A stretch of 64,000 nt of DNA from Verrucomicrobiota bacterium (GCA_027623315.1 JAQBYD010000003.1:62001-126000), one strand, 5' to 3'. Positions 18,001 through 25,904 are shown, counted from the first letter of the stretch. Notes: generated by a model from the sequence alone, not told the origin. Program-made: numbers and translations.

Positions 18001-19011
18001 GGCGGCCAGGGGATTGTCACCGTATCGGGCCACGACGACGCCGCCAGCCGCCGGAGCACCTCCCTTGTCGAGCGCGCCACGCCTGGTCGCAGGGCCCAGC
18101 GCCACGGTGGCCACGTGCTTAACGAGGATTGGAATGTTGTCGTTGACCGCGACAACGCTGTTCTCGATGTCGGATACATTCTCGATAAACCCGATACCCC
18201 GAATAAAATACTCCGTTCTGTTCATTTCGAGCGTGCGCGCGCCGACATCGATATTGGAGGCCTTGACGGCATGCGAAATGTGTTCGAGCGTTACGCCGTG
18301 CGCGCGCATCGCATCAGGGTCCACGTCGACCTGGTACTCCTGGACATATCCTCCAATGGAAGCGACCTCGGCCACTCCGTCGGCGGCAAGCAGCCAGTAC
18401 CGCGCGTACCAATCCTGTACTGTACGCAGCTCGGAGAGATCCCACCCCCCGATCGGCTTGCCGTCCGGATCGCGCCCTTCCAGCGTGTACCAGTAGATTT
18501 GCCCGAGCGCCGTGGCATCCGGTCCCAGCGCAGGCGATACGTCCGGGGGCAGCGTGCCGGCAGGGAGGCTGTTCAACTTCTCCAGCACGCGTGTACGCGA
18601 CCAATAAAACTCCACGTCGTCTTTGAATATGATGTAGATGCTCGAGAACCCGAACAGGGAATAGCTGCGGATCGTCTTGACGCCGGGGACACCAAGCAGG
18701 GCGACCGTCAGCGGGTAGCTGATCTGGTCTTCCACGTCCTGCGGGGAACGCCCCATCCATTGCGTGAAGACGATTTGCTGATTCTCACCGATGTCAGGAA
18801 TGGCATCGACGGGAACGGGGTAGCGCGTGATGCCACCCGCTTCCCACTCGAATGGAGCCACCAACCAGCCGCCGAACATGATCGCAATCATGAACAGCGC
18901 GACGACGAGCTTGTTCTCCAGGCAGAAGCGGATCAGCTTCCCGATCGCGGAGCTCTGCTCCGGAGAGGCGGCAGGTGGTAGGTGTTTGGTGGTAGGTGTC
19001 AGGGAGTCCAT
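15070..19011 (-). CDS. cusA: Oversized CusA-type Cu/Ag RND efflux pump (module 3)
   Basis: The pump has about 1313 residues; typical CusA is ~1047. TM4 reads AIAIGTIVDMGVVICEN (D497, E504), the CusA pattern. The three substrate methionines are kept: M775 in LFMPTT, M825 in ISMVET and M914 in IVMLAS. They sit with the expected Glu (E827) and Arg (R911); CusA K678 is Arg here. This supports Cu(I)/Ag(I) export. The extra length includes a hydrophobic block with additional membrane segments at about residues 585-725 and a charged periplasmic insertion at about 835-900. The start at 19011 has AGAGGA 7 nt upstream and overlaps the four-helix-bundle gene by 13 bp. Its first codons (PTTKHLPP) are made of a flanking repeat. 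Confidence 0.93.
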   Translation of the reverse strand: MDSLTPTTKHLPPAASPEQSSAIGKLIRFCLENKLVVALFMIAIMFGGWLVAPFEWEAGGITRYPVPVDAIPDIGENQQIVFTQWMGRSPQDVEDQISYPLTVALLGVPGVKTIRSYSLFGFSSIYIIFKDDVEFYWSRTRVLEKLNSLPAGTLPPDVSPALGPDATALGQIYWYTLEGRDPDGKPIGGWDLSELRTVQDWYARYWLLAADGVAEVASIGGYVQEYQVDVDPDAMRAHGVTLEHISHAVKASNIDVGARTLEMNRTEYFIRGIGFIENVSDIENSVVAVNDNIPILVKHVATVALGPATRRGALDKGGAPAAGGVVVARYGDNPLAAINNVKKKIEETREALPTKAVVDFALTSRPDVEAFALKNGFEAFEGPVLNHDAWLGWLRSVPRDEWPAWVTTSKVTVVAFYDRTGLIYETLGTLNEAIGQEILVTIIVVLIMVMHLRSSIIISGMLPLSVLLCFVGMKLFGVQANIVALSGIAIAIGTIVDMGVVICENILRHLDEAEPGESPLEIVHRAASEVGGAVLTAVATTVVSFLPVFTMLGAEGKLFKPLAYTKSFALIASILIALTVLPPAAQLLFCGKIRPGRWRSLLNIAIIAVGVVLGAMVAWWAGLALAVFGIYFMLQDRIPERFSRWAPLAASGLAVLVVAVLLTKDWEPLGLELGLLRNLIFVAVLIGGLLGFFKLFQHFYARLLAWCLVHKALFLAVPATLVLFGLTAWLGFDRTMGWLPERVRASGPVSALAHTFPGFGKEFMPPLDEGSYLFMPTTMTHASIGEAIDMLSKQDMAFEAIPEIESAVGKIGRAETPLDPAPISMVETVINYKPEFITDRKGHRVNFRYDRKKGEFQRDEFGELIPDDSGRPYRQWRDHIRTPDDIWDEIVKAAKMPGSTSAPKLQPIAARIVMLASGMRAPMGVKVKGPDLETIETVGLQIERFLKEVPSVQPAAVIADRIVGKPYLEIVPDRVALARYGVLIRQFQDVVEIAIGGRKTTTTVEGRERYPVRVRYQRELRDSIEAMEQIYVSGSGGTQIPITELAHIRYIRGPQVIKSEDTFLIGYIVFDMKAGFAEVDVVEECQAYLQSKIDSGEFTLPRGVSYTFAGNYENQVRAARTLALILPIALFVIFLLIYFQFKSVPTTLLVFSGIFVAWSGGFLMIWLYGQPWFLDFSVFGVSMRVLFQVHTINMSVAVWVGFLALFGIATDDGVIMSTYIAQIMRDRKPTSAGEVREAIIMAGERRVRPCLMTVATTLLALIPILTSTGRGSDVMLPMAIPSFGGMTVVLITIFVVPVLYCWVEEFRLARRGE
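18969..19004. repeat. GGTGGTAGGTG repeat, left flank of four-helix-bundle gene
   Basis: The plus strand reads two copies of GGTGGTAGGTG(T) separated by TTT. It codes for the N-terminus of CusA on the minus strand and overlaps the stop of the four-helix-bundle gene. A related sequence lies in the opposite orientation at 19511-19537, on the other side of that gene, so the two form imperfect inverted flanks. Confidence 0.6.
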
Positions 19012-19496
19012 GGGAAGTCCTCTTCTGCGTTCTGCGTCACCGCAACAGCGTCCGTCCATGCCGGTTGCGCAGGTTCACCTCCATAGGTCGCACGTTCTTC
19101 GCGAACGACTTTGCCGGTGCGGGTTGTCCCTTTCCACTCGCTCAGCGACTGGTGAAGCCCTTCCAACATTCGACCGCATTCGTCGTAGCGTGAATCGAGT
19201 TCGTGAAAACGCTCTTCGGTCAGGTACATCTTGTCCTTGGCTACATCGATGTGATGCTGTGTCTCGCGGACTTCACCCAAAGCCCGATTGATGGCCTCGA
19301 TGTACATGTTGGTGTGGCGGCTTCCCCAACCTTCGGCGATGAGTGCCGGCGCGGAATTCGATGACCTCCTCACCTGTGACCCCAACTCGTACGTTTCGAA
19401 CTTGGGAGAACGAAGTGTTTCGCGATGCACTTCCAGATGCAGCCCCTTAAGCTTCTGATACACTTTCAACTCCCGGAACGAATTCAATTTTGCCAT
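18999..19496 (-). CDS. Four-helix-bundle protein (23S rRNA intervening-sequence/S23 family)
   Basis: The 165-residue product has the hallmarks of the four-helix-bundle family often encoded in rRNA intervening sequences and as stray genes. It begins F-REL-KVYQKLKGLHLEV, then YELGSQVRRSSNSAPALIAE, then YIEAINRALGEVRETQHHID, and a closing MLEGLHQSL. The last ~40 residues (from KGTTRTGK) are low-complexity and run through a flanking repeat. It lies between cusB and cusA, with strong SD AAAGGAGA, and is the only member of the operon with no obvious metal role. Inverted GGTGGTAGGTG-type repeats flank it, which suggests insertion as a cassette. The biochemical function is unknown. Confidence 0.85.
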   Translation of the reverse strand: MAKLNSFRELKVYQKLKGLHLEVHRETLRSPKFETYELGSQVRRSSNSAPALIAEGWGSRHTNMYIEAINRALGEVRETQHHIDVAKDKMYLTEERFHELDSRYDECGRMLEGLHQSLSEWKGTTRTGKVVREERATYGGEPAQPAWTDAVAVTQNAEEDFPWTP

Positions 19497-19510
19497 TTCG
19501 CGAATCTCCT

Positions 19511-19537
19511 TTCCCCTACCACCTACCCCCCAACACC
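19511..19537. repeat. CTACCACCTACC repeat, right flank of four-helix-bundle gene
   Basis: The plus strand reads CCCCTACCACCTACC followed by CCCCAACACC, an imperfect inverted counterpart of the repeat at 18969-19004. It encodes the last codons and stop of cusB (LGGRW) on the minus strand. Confidence 0.55.
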
Positions 19538-21834
19538 TCCCGAATCTCGCCGCACCCCAACATGGCTTCCCCGAAATAGGGATTGCGTGTGTCCTTATCG
19601 TTCTGAATCCAGGTTGCGCCTTCCCCGCCGAGGGCCATCGGGCACTTGAACTGGTACAGCGGCCCCGACGGTGCTCCGAACCGCTTGGCTGCTGCCATTA
19701 TCTGCTCCGACAGCGGCGCCAAGGCCACGCGGCTTGCGGACAGGGCATCCGCCTGCGCCACCTTGGAAATCATGCTCTTCAAAGCATCCGCCTGCGCCAT
19801 CCAGGCCATGTGGTCACCGCCGGTCAGCAAGGTCATGTCTACGGAGGAGAGCGCGGCAAGCGCATCCCTGGCGTTAGCCGTCGCCTTGGCGAAATCGTCC
19901 GCGGCGAGAGCGCCCTGAAGTTCGATATAGCCGTTCACGACTCCCCCGAACTGTGCGAGAAACTCCGGGTTGACTGTGGAATTCGGTTCGACGTGGCGTC
20001 CGTGAGCCGGGTCCATCTTCCTGCGCATCGAGGCGGCATGCCCACGCAGGGCTTCGGCGAGGTGCTTCGCGCCGGTAAGCGTCTCGATGGTACTGCCTTC
20101 CAGCCCGTCGTTCCCCAGGAGCATGGCGTATTCCTTCCACAGCAGTGCCAAATGGCCGCTCATTTCCTCAACGGTAACGGCCTCGACACGATCGCTCAGC
20201 GCAGCGAAAGCGGCATGAATGTCCTTGAGATCCCCGCTTCCCACCGAATCGTCCGCCGCCTGTGTCGCGGACAGCACATCGTGCAACTGGCTCTGCGTCA
20301 ATGCGGACAGCGTCATGCCCGTCATGCCACTTTGATCTTCCGGATTATTCCCCATGGCTGGCTTCGAACCACCGTGGTCGTGTCCACCGCCACCGCCGCC
20401 ACCCTCCGGGGTCATCATGCTTGGCTTCGCGTAGATCTGCAGCTCGGCATCGAGCTTGAAGGCGCCTTTTGTAACCACCCGTTCGCCTTCGCTCAGACCG
20501 CGTCGAACGAGGTAGTAATGCCCCGCACGCGGTCCCAGAACGATCTCGCGGCCCTCAAACACGCCTGGCCTGTCCGGCGACATCACGTAAACGATGGCGC
20601 GTCTGCCGGTGATCAGCGCCGCTGACACGGGGATCACGAGTGGAGCTTCCTCGCTGTCGCCGAGCACGTACCCCAATGATTCAGCGCTGACGAGGGGCAT
20701 TCCGCAAATATCGCAGTCGCCAGGTGCGCTCTTAACAATCTCCGGATGCATGGGACTGATCCATTTGCCGGCGAGCTCTGAGGAGAACACCCTGCCCCCC
20801 GTCGAAATGTTGGCGCGCACGGTGGCGCGCACAAACATACCCGGTTTGAGATCTCCGGACCGGTTATCCACATTCACGCGCACCTTCACCGTGCGGGTCT
20901 TCTCGTTCAGAACAGGGTCGATGAACGCAATGGTTCCGCGAAAGGTTCGCCCCGGATAGGATTCGGTCTCGAACTCCATGTCTTGACCATAGCGAATCCA
21001 GGAGAGATCCGACTCGTACGCGTCGAGCTTGACCCACACTTGCGACAGATCAGCAATCGTGTAGATGCGCGTTCCCGTAGTCACGTACCCTCCCTCAAGC
21101 GCATTCTTGTGGATGACAATTCCGCTGATTGGGGAGTAGATCGTGAGGTGATCATCCGGTGTGCCACGCTTTTCGATTCCCTTGATCTGTTCTTCCGTGA
21201 GCCCCCACAGCCGAAGTTTCTCACGTGAGGAGACCACGGTGTCTGCGGTGCGATCTTTAACGAGGGGACTGTCGCTGCCCTTCAGGCTCTCGACCGTCTT
21301 AACGGCTTGAATCAACTCTTCCTGCGCGGCCAGCAGTTCCGGGCTGTATATGGAGACCATGTGATCGCCCTTCTTAACTTCCACGCCGGTATAGTCCACG
21401 TAGAGCCGATCCAGTCGGCCAGGCACCCACGCCGTCAGATAGGCCAGCTTGGTCTCGTCGTAGTCTACTTTTCCGACCATTCGGATTTCAGCAGTGGCGA
21501 AACGTCGCTCGACAGGCGACGTTTCGACGTCGGCAAGCGCCTGCGCGGTCCGCGAAAGCTTCAGTTCACGCAGGCTCATCGGAGCGTCATCCGCCTCATG
21601 CGAGGCCATTACCGGGATCAGATTCATCCCGCACTTCGGGCACTTGCCCGGTTCCGGGAGCTGGATTTCCGGATGCATGGAACACGTCCAGAACTTGACT
21701 TTGGCCTCCTGGTCGCCGGCGTGCCTCGATTCGATGTCGGCGGAGCGGTGCCCGGAGCAACCGCGCCCGATGATGCTGCCGATCAGCAGCGCGGCTGCGA
21801 CAATCATGATCATCTTCTTCTTGTTTACCTTCAT
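19516..21834 (-). CDS. cusB: CusB-type RND adaptor with two heavy-metal-binding domains and DUF3347
   Basis: The adaptor has 772 residues, about twice a simple CusB. In order: an N-terminal membrane anchor or signal (residues 8-25); a heavy-metal-binding domain (C51, M53, H54, C65, C68, M70); the adaptor core with hairpin (about 95-345); a second metal-binding domain inserted at about 356-381 (MHPEI, C374, C377); a C-terminal beta domain to ~465; a Gly/His linker (GGGGHDHGG); and a DUF3347-like helical region from ~510 to the end, with the family signature FKCPMALGGEGATW and RNPYFGEAMLGCGE. It passes Cu/Ag to CusA. The ATG overlaps the tolC stop (ATGA), so translation is coupled. Confidence 0.92.
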   Translation of the reverse strand: MKVNKKKMIMIVAAALLIGSIIGRGCSGHRSADIESRHAGDQEAKVKFWTCSMHPEIQLPEPGKCPKCGMNLIPVMASHEADDAPMSLRELKLSRTAQALADVETSPVERRFATAEIRMVGKVDYDETKLAYLTAWVPGRLDRLYVDYTGVEVKKGDHMVSIYSPELLAAQEELIQAVKTVESLKGSDSPLVKDRTADTVVSSREKLRLWGLTEEQIKGIEKRGTPDDHLTIYSPISGIVIHKNALEGGYVTTGTRIYTIADLSQVWVKLDAYESDLSWIRYGQDMEFETESYPGRTFRGTIAFIDPVLNEKTRTVKVRVNVDNRSGDLKPGMFVRATVRANISTGGRVFSSELAGKWISPMHPEIVKSAPGDCDICGMPLVSAESLGYVLGDSEEAPLVIPVSAALITGRRAIVYVMSPDRPGVFEGREIVLGPRAGHYYLVRRGLSEGERVVTKGAFKLDAELQIYAKPSMMTPEGGGGGGGHDHGGSKPAMGNNPEDQSGMTGMTLSALTQSQLHDVLSATQAADDSVGSGDLKDIHAAFAALSDRVEAVTVEEMSGHLALLWKEYAMLLGNDGLEGSTIETLTGAKHLAEALRGHAASMRRKMDPAHGRHVEPNSTVNPEFLAQFGGVVNGYIELQGALAADDFAKATANARDALAALSSVDMTLLTGGDHMAWMAQADALKSMISKVAQADALSASRVALAPLSEQIMAAAKRFGAPSGPLYQFKCPMALGGEGATWIQNDKDTRNPYFGEAMLGCGEIREVLGGRW

Positions 21835-23225
21835 GGTGTCTTCAGTCCTCTTTCTACAGTCTCCATGTCCATCCCGGCCAGTGGACGTCCCACCAGCATT
21901 TCAATCTCGGCCAGTGCGATTTCGCGGTCAACCGACGCCCTCTCATGGGCCAACTGGAACTCCAACAGCAAGCGCTCGGCGTCGATCAGGTTGAGGAAGT
22001 CCACCGAGCCGGCGCGATAGGCCTCCTCGGTGACGTTGAGAGATTGCTCGGCTTGCGGCACCAGGGTCTTTCCGTACAGGTTGATCTTACGGTCCGCGTC
22101 ACGAAAGCGATAGAGGGCCATTCTGAGCGCAGCATCCAACAGGTTTCGGCGGTCGTTTCTGGCGAGCTCAGCGGCTTCACGGCGTCGCGTCGCTTCCCTT
22201 ACGCCCGCACGGTATTTGCCTCGCCACAGGGGTACGTCAATCGCAAGCATCGCCACGACGGGATCTTTTCCACTGCCCGCCATGTCGGGGTTGAGCGCCT
22301 CGCCGGTCTGGATATAGTCCACGCCGAGCATGAAGTCGGGGTAACCTGCGCGGCGCGCCAGCCGAATGGCCTTCTCCTCGCGCGCCACGTCATGCTCAAG
22401 TCCCCTTAACTCGGGATTCTGCCCATGCAGGAGAGCGAACAAATCCTCATCGACAAAGTCGGCACGATGGGCGGGGGCGTTCGTCGGCCATGGTAGCGGC
22501 GCGTCATGGGTCCGGCCCAGCGCCGCGTTGAGGCGGGACGCGACCGGTTGCCGCAGATCCTTCAGCGACCGCACGCGCTCATCCAGCTTACCAAGCTCCA
22601 CCTGCGCCTTGATGACACCGGCGACCGGTGCACCTGCTTTATACTTCGCTTGCGCAACGCTCTCGATACGCTTCATCAGGTCCATGTTCTCTTCCGTTAT
22701 GGCGATCGCGCGCGACAGGTAGAAGTACTCGTAATATCCGCTCTTGACCTGTCGAAAGAGATTGAACTTCATCGATTCGTACCGTTCATAAGCGGCCTTC
22801 GCCTGCTGCGCTGCAATATCCCCGCGCAGGTCCAGGATCCCGAACCACGGAAACATCTGCGCCACTCCAAATTTCTGTTCCTGGGGGCCCACGCGCGTTT
22901 CCACGCTCTCGATGAAGTTCGCATAGGTGACGCGAGGGTCGGGCAGTGCTTTCACCTGGGGAATCTTCTCCAGGGCCGCCAGCCATTGGTGGAAGGCCGC
23001 TTCGAGCCCCGGATTATTCAGGGCCGAGTAGGTCAGGCAAGCGGAGAGCGTGGTCTGTTGCGTAAGGTCCGGCAGGTCCGTGCTGTCACGTGATTGCCTC
23101 CCTTGCTCGTAGGCGGGAAGGGGCCACGCTCGTCCGTCCGCGACGGACTGCCCCCCCACACCGCCGTAGATCCATAGCGCCATGCCGCAGACCCGACTCC
23201 ATGTTCGCCTAGTCAGTGTCGTCAT
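21831..23225 (-). CDS. cusC: TolC-family outer-membrane channel (module 3)
   Basis: This outer-membrane efflux protein has about 464 residues. It shows long helices and two related halves (NPGLEAAFHQWLAALEKIPQ and NPELRGLEHDVAREEKAIRL), and AGSVDFLNLIDAERLLLEFQ near the end, as in TolC/CusC relatives. PDPRVTYANF and MFPWFGILDLRGD match the version found with DUF3347-containing adaptors. I chose the ATG at 23225 because GGAG lies 9 nt upstream; the ATG at 23240 has no ribosome-binding site. It is the first pump subunit of the Cu/Ag module and overlaps cusB by 4 bp. Confidence 0.9.
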   Translation of the reverse strand: MTTLTRRTWSRVCGMALWIYGGVGGQSVADGRAWPLPAYEQGRQSRDSTDLPDLTQQTTLSACLTYSALNNPGLEAAFHQWLAALEKIPQVKALPDPRVTYANFIESVETRVGPQEQKFGVAQMFPWFGILDLRGDIAAQQAKAAYERYESMKFNLFRQVKSGYYEYFYLSRAIAITEENMDLMKRIESVAQAKYKAGAPVAGVIKAQVELGKLDERVRSLKDLRQPVASRLNAALGRTHDAPLPWPTNAPAHRADFVDEDLFALLHGQNPELRGLEHDVAREEKAIRLARRAGYPDFMLGVDYIQTGEALNPDMAGSGKDPVVAMLAIDVPLWRGKYRAGVREATRRREAAELARNDRRNLLDAALRMALYRFRDADRKINLYGKTLVPQAEQSLNVTEEAYRAGSVDFLNLIDAERLLLEFQLAHERASVDREIALAEIEMLVGRPLAGMDMETVERGLKTP

Positions 23226-23320
23226 TTGTTGTCGCTCCATTCACGGTAACCGGCTCGGGTCGGGCTGTCGCGCGCGATCGAGGGCGAAAACATCGCCCCG
23301 ACCGCGCCACGCGATGCCGA

Positions 23321-23728
23321 TCAGTGATCGTGCCCGCTGTGGTCATCTGCTTTCTTGTGGCTGGATTTTTCTTTGTGGGCAGCGCCTTTGATTTGGGCGG
23401 GACTCGCCCCGCCCTTCTGCTTCTCGATCTCCGCGACGAGTTTGGCGACGTACTTCAGCGGATCCTTGTTGAAGTCCTTGAGGCAGCCTTTGCAGCAGAA
23501 CTTGATCTCCTGTTTGAACACCAGGCTCGGCGCTTCTCCCATCGATCCGACCTCTTCGTCCGAGACCAGACAAATTTTCAGCGGGTAGGCGCGGACGCCT
23601 TCCTCAGCGCCGCCGGCCTTCTCTGCAGGCGTACCGTGGTCCTTGTCGTTCGCGACGGCCAAACCGAGCCCAGTCATCAACAGGACTGCCGTGATCACGA
23701 CTGCGATTTTTCGTGTTTCGCTCTTCAT
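23321..23728 (-). CDS. Periplasmic YHS/TRASH-like metal-binding protein
   Basis: The 135-residue product has a signal sequence (IAVVITAVLLMTGLGLAVA), then a YHS/TRASH-type domain: C53 in LKICLVSDEEVGSM, a short strand, then KFCCKGCLKDFNKDPLKYV with C78, C79 and C82. This arrangement binds soft metals in related proteins. The tail is Lys/His-rich and ends HSGHDH. It precedes the tolC-cusB-cusA genes in the same direction, so it probably acts as a periplasmic copper or silver chaperone or buffer. The start at 23728 has GGAGAG upstream. Confidence 0.8.
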   Translation of the reverse strand: MKSETRKIAVVITAVLLMTGLGLAVANDKDHGTPAEKAGGAEEGVRAYPLKICLVSDEEVGSMGEAPSLVFKQEIKFCCKGCLKDFNKDPLKYVAKLVAEIEKQKGGASPAQIKGAAHKEKSSHKKADDHSGHDH

Positions 23729-23930
23729 TCTCTACTCTCCTTTTTGTTTGGGGCGGAGTCAGCACCAAGCCTCCTCCTATTGGAATGGTCGGGGCCAGAC
23801 AGTTCGTCTCGAAACACATCTACGGAGTCAATCGGGGATCGTTCATGGAAGCGATGCCTTAGAGGCATGGCATCCCGAGAGAACAGAACGGCGCGCGACG
23901 GGAACCAGAACGGCTCGTCACGGAAATAAA
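23729..23930 (-). other. Spacer between Cys-rich and YHS genes
   Basis: This is about 200 bp with no credible gene. It holds a small stem (ATGCC-TTAGA-GGCAT, near 23854-23868) nested with GATGCC/GGCATC. No U-run follows on the minus strand, so it is not a clear terminator. Confidence 0.4.
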
Positions 23931-24302
23931 TCAGAGCAGAAAGGCCCGGTGGGCCAGGTACGCAGGGGGCGAGTGGTCCGCGAACGATGCGCGGAGCGAG
24001 CGTACCGAAATCGCGCCGGCAGGCTTGAACGCCGTGATTTGGAGCACGGTCACGGCGACGCGGCCAACCCAGTTGGGTGCGGGCAGGTCATAACCGGGTT
24101 TGTCCTGGGCAGCTTGAAGCCGCTCGAGGCAGCAACTGCAGTCGCCGGGGGCCTCATCGGCATCCGCCGACTGTCCCTCCGCCGTATCACAACACCCATG
24201 CGCCACCGCATCGACGGCAGTCGCCGCCGGCAACGCCACAGCCCTGCACCAGCAGATAGGCAGCAAGCAGAGAATCAGCGCAAATGTTCCGAGCCTCTTC
24301 AT
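23931..24302 (-). CDS. Small Cys-rich exported protein heading RND module 3
   Basis: The 123-residue product has a signal-like N-terminus (MKRLGTFALILCLLPICWC), then HGCCDTAEG and DCSCCLERLQ, two closely spaced Cys clusters, and a C-terminus PPAYLAHRAFLL. The end resembles those of the exported proteins heading modules 1 and 2 (PAYALLAQRTIVLRI, SLVARRMIVLRI), while the Cys region does not align simply. It may be a distant member of the same group or an independent protein in the same role. An upstream in-frame start at 24425 would add 41 residues before the signal and is unlikely. The function is unknown; copper binding is plausible from CC and CSCC. Confidence 0.6.
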   Translation of the reverse strand: MKRLGTFALILCLLPICWCRAVALPAATAVDAVAHGCCDTAEGQSADADEAPGDCSCCLERLQAAQDKPGYDLPAPNWVGRVAVTVLQITAFKPAGAISVRSLRASFADHSPPAYLAHRAFLL

Positions 24303-24452
24303 CACTCTGGAATTATCTCCCATGGCGAAATCAGGGTCAACCGTAATTGCGCAGATTGCATCTACCTGGATTTGCAGCGGTTTTCGATCCGAAATTCGAT
24401 GAACAGGGGGCTTTTGCTCACTCATCTGGAGCGGAAGTCGCTCCCTGAGACA

Positions 24453-25727
24453 TCAGCCGACCGTCAGGTTCTCGATAATTCCGATCAGCGGGAGGAACAT
24501 CGAGACCACGATCACACCCACAATCACCGCGAGGAAAACGATCATGAGGGGCTCGATAACTGACGTGAGACCTTCCACTGTAGTATCGACCTCGTCGTCG
24601 TATGCGTCCGCAATCTTGAGCAGCATCTCGGGCAGGGCCCCAGTCTCCTCTCCCACATCAACCATGCTCACCACGATATCGGGAAATGCGCCCGAGGCAG
24701 CCATGGGATCGGCGATGGTATCCCCCTCTTTGACGCTGTCATGAATCTGCATGATGCAATCCGAGATCACCTGGTTCCCTGCGGTATCACGGACGATGTT
24801 GAGTGCCTGCAGGATCGGTACGCCCGATTGAAGCAACGTGCCGAGCGTTCGTGAAAAACGCGCCACGGAGGCCTTTCGAAACAGGACCCCGAAGATCGGC
24901 AGTTTCAGCTTGATCGCATCGATTAGGGAGGCCCCCTTTCCGGTACGCCGAATCAATTTCGCTCCCACGATCATGATTGCGATCGCAAGCAGATGAAAAT
25001 ACCACTGGTCCCTCATTCCTTCACTGAACGTCATCACGGCCTGCGTCAAGGCCGGCAATTCTTTGCCACTCAGCAGGTCATTGAAGATATCCTCAAACCT
25101 GGGAATGATGAAAACCATCAGGAAGATGAGGATCAGCGTGGCCATGATGAGCACGACGACGGGATAGACCATGGCGCCCTTCACCTTGTTGCGAATGCGC
25201 TCAGCCTTCTCCATGAACTCCGCCAGACGTGACAGAATCTCGTCCAGGATACCGCCGGCCTCACCAGCTCTGACCATGTTCACGAAGAGGTGATTGAAAA
25301 TCCTGGGGTACTGACTGAGGGCCTCAGAGAAGTTGCTACCGCTTTCGATCGACTCGCCGAGTCCTTCTAGCGCGGTGCGCAGCGCGGGATGTTTCTCCTG
25401 CTTGAGCAGCGTCTTGAGCGCGCGCAACAGCGGGAGACCGGCGTCCAGACAGATCGCCAGCTGGCGCGTCAAAACCGACAATTGCCTCTCCTTGACCCTC
25501 GGTGTAAAGCCGGGGATACGAAGCTCCATCCTGAGCCCCTTGCCGCCACCAGCCGATGCCTTTGCAGCAGATGGGCCGCGCCCGTTTCCGGACGCCTCGG
25601 TGACGCTCGTCGGAAAGAGGCCCTTCTCCTTGATGAGCGTGATGGCCCGTGCGCGGCTATCGGCGCGCACGGTTCCGGTGCTCTCCCGACCACGGGCGTC
25701 CATACCACTGTAGCGGAAGTCCGGCAT
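24453..25727 (-). CDS. gspF: Type II secretion/type IV pilus inner-membrane protein GspF/PilC
   Basis: This polytopic platform protein has about 424 residues. Its N-terminus MPDFRYSGMDARGRESTGTV is the usual start of GspF/PilC, so ATG 25727 is preferred over 25808. Two T2SF domains are visible: the first around LTRQLAICLDAGLPLLRAL with GEAGGILDEILSRL, the second around FSRTLGTLLQSGVPILQAL with VGEETGALPEMLLKIA. Each is followed by membrane helices, and the C-terminus is VVSMFLPLIGIIENL. In the cell it couples the assembly ATPase to pseudopilin polymerisation. No other secretion or pilus genes are in the window, so it is an orphan here, downstream of rplQ. Confidence 0.88.
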   Translation of the reverse strand: MPDFRYSGMDARGRESTGTVRADSRARAITLIKEKGLFPTSVTEASGNGRGPSAAKASAGGGKGLRMELRIPGFTPRVKERQLSVLTRQLAICLDAGLPLLRALKTLLKQEKHPALRTALEGLGESIESGSNFSEALSQYPRIFNHLFVNMVRAGEAGGILDEILSRLAEFMEKAERIRNKVKGAMVYPVVVLIMATLILIFLMVFIIPRFEDIFNDLLSGKELPALTQAVMTFSEGMRDQWYFHLLAIAIMIVGAKLIRRTGKGASLIDAIKLKLPIFGVLFRKASVARFSRTLGTLLQSGVPILQALNIVRDTAGNQVISDCIMQIHDSVKEGDTIADPMAASGAFPDIVVSMVDVGEETGALPEMLLKIADAYDDEVDTTVEGLTSVIEPLMIVFLAVIVGVIVVSMFLPLIGIIENLTVG

Positions 25728-25904
25728 TACGGTCAGAGTATAGATTGGGCGTGATGCGGGTGCAATAGCGAACGCTGCGCACAACGCGAAGATTGCGCCG
25801 CGGGGCAAAGCGGTGACGCGGAGTCAGGAGGGAAAAGCGAATCGATCCGAAGTCAAATTCCGGCGCGCGATGCCCCGTGACCTCTTCTATACAAGCCCGG
25901 CCGC

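Noticed and set aside
17851-18981. 376-residue plus-strand ORF
   Set aside because: It is antisense to cusA and of shadow composition.
18969-19537. CTACCACC repeats as a CRISPR or integron array
   Set aside because: There are only two flanking blocks in inverted orientation, with no regular spacers and no integrase.
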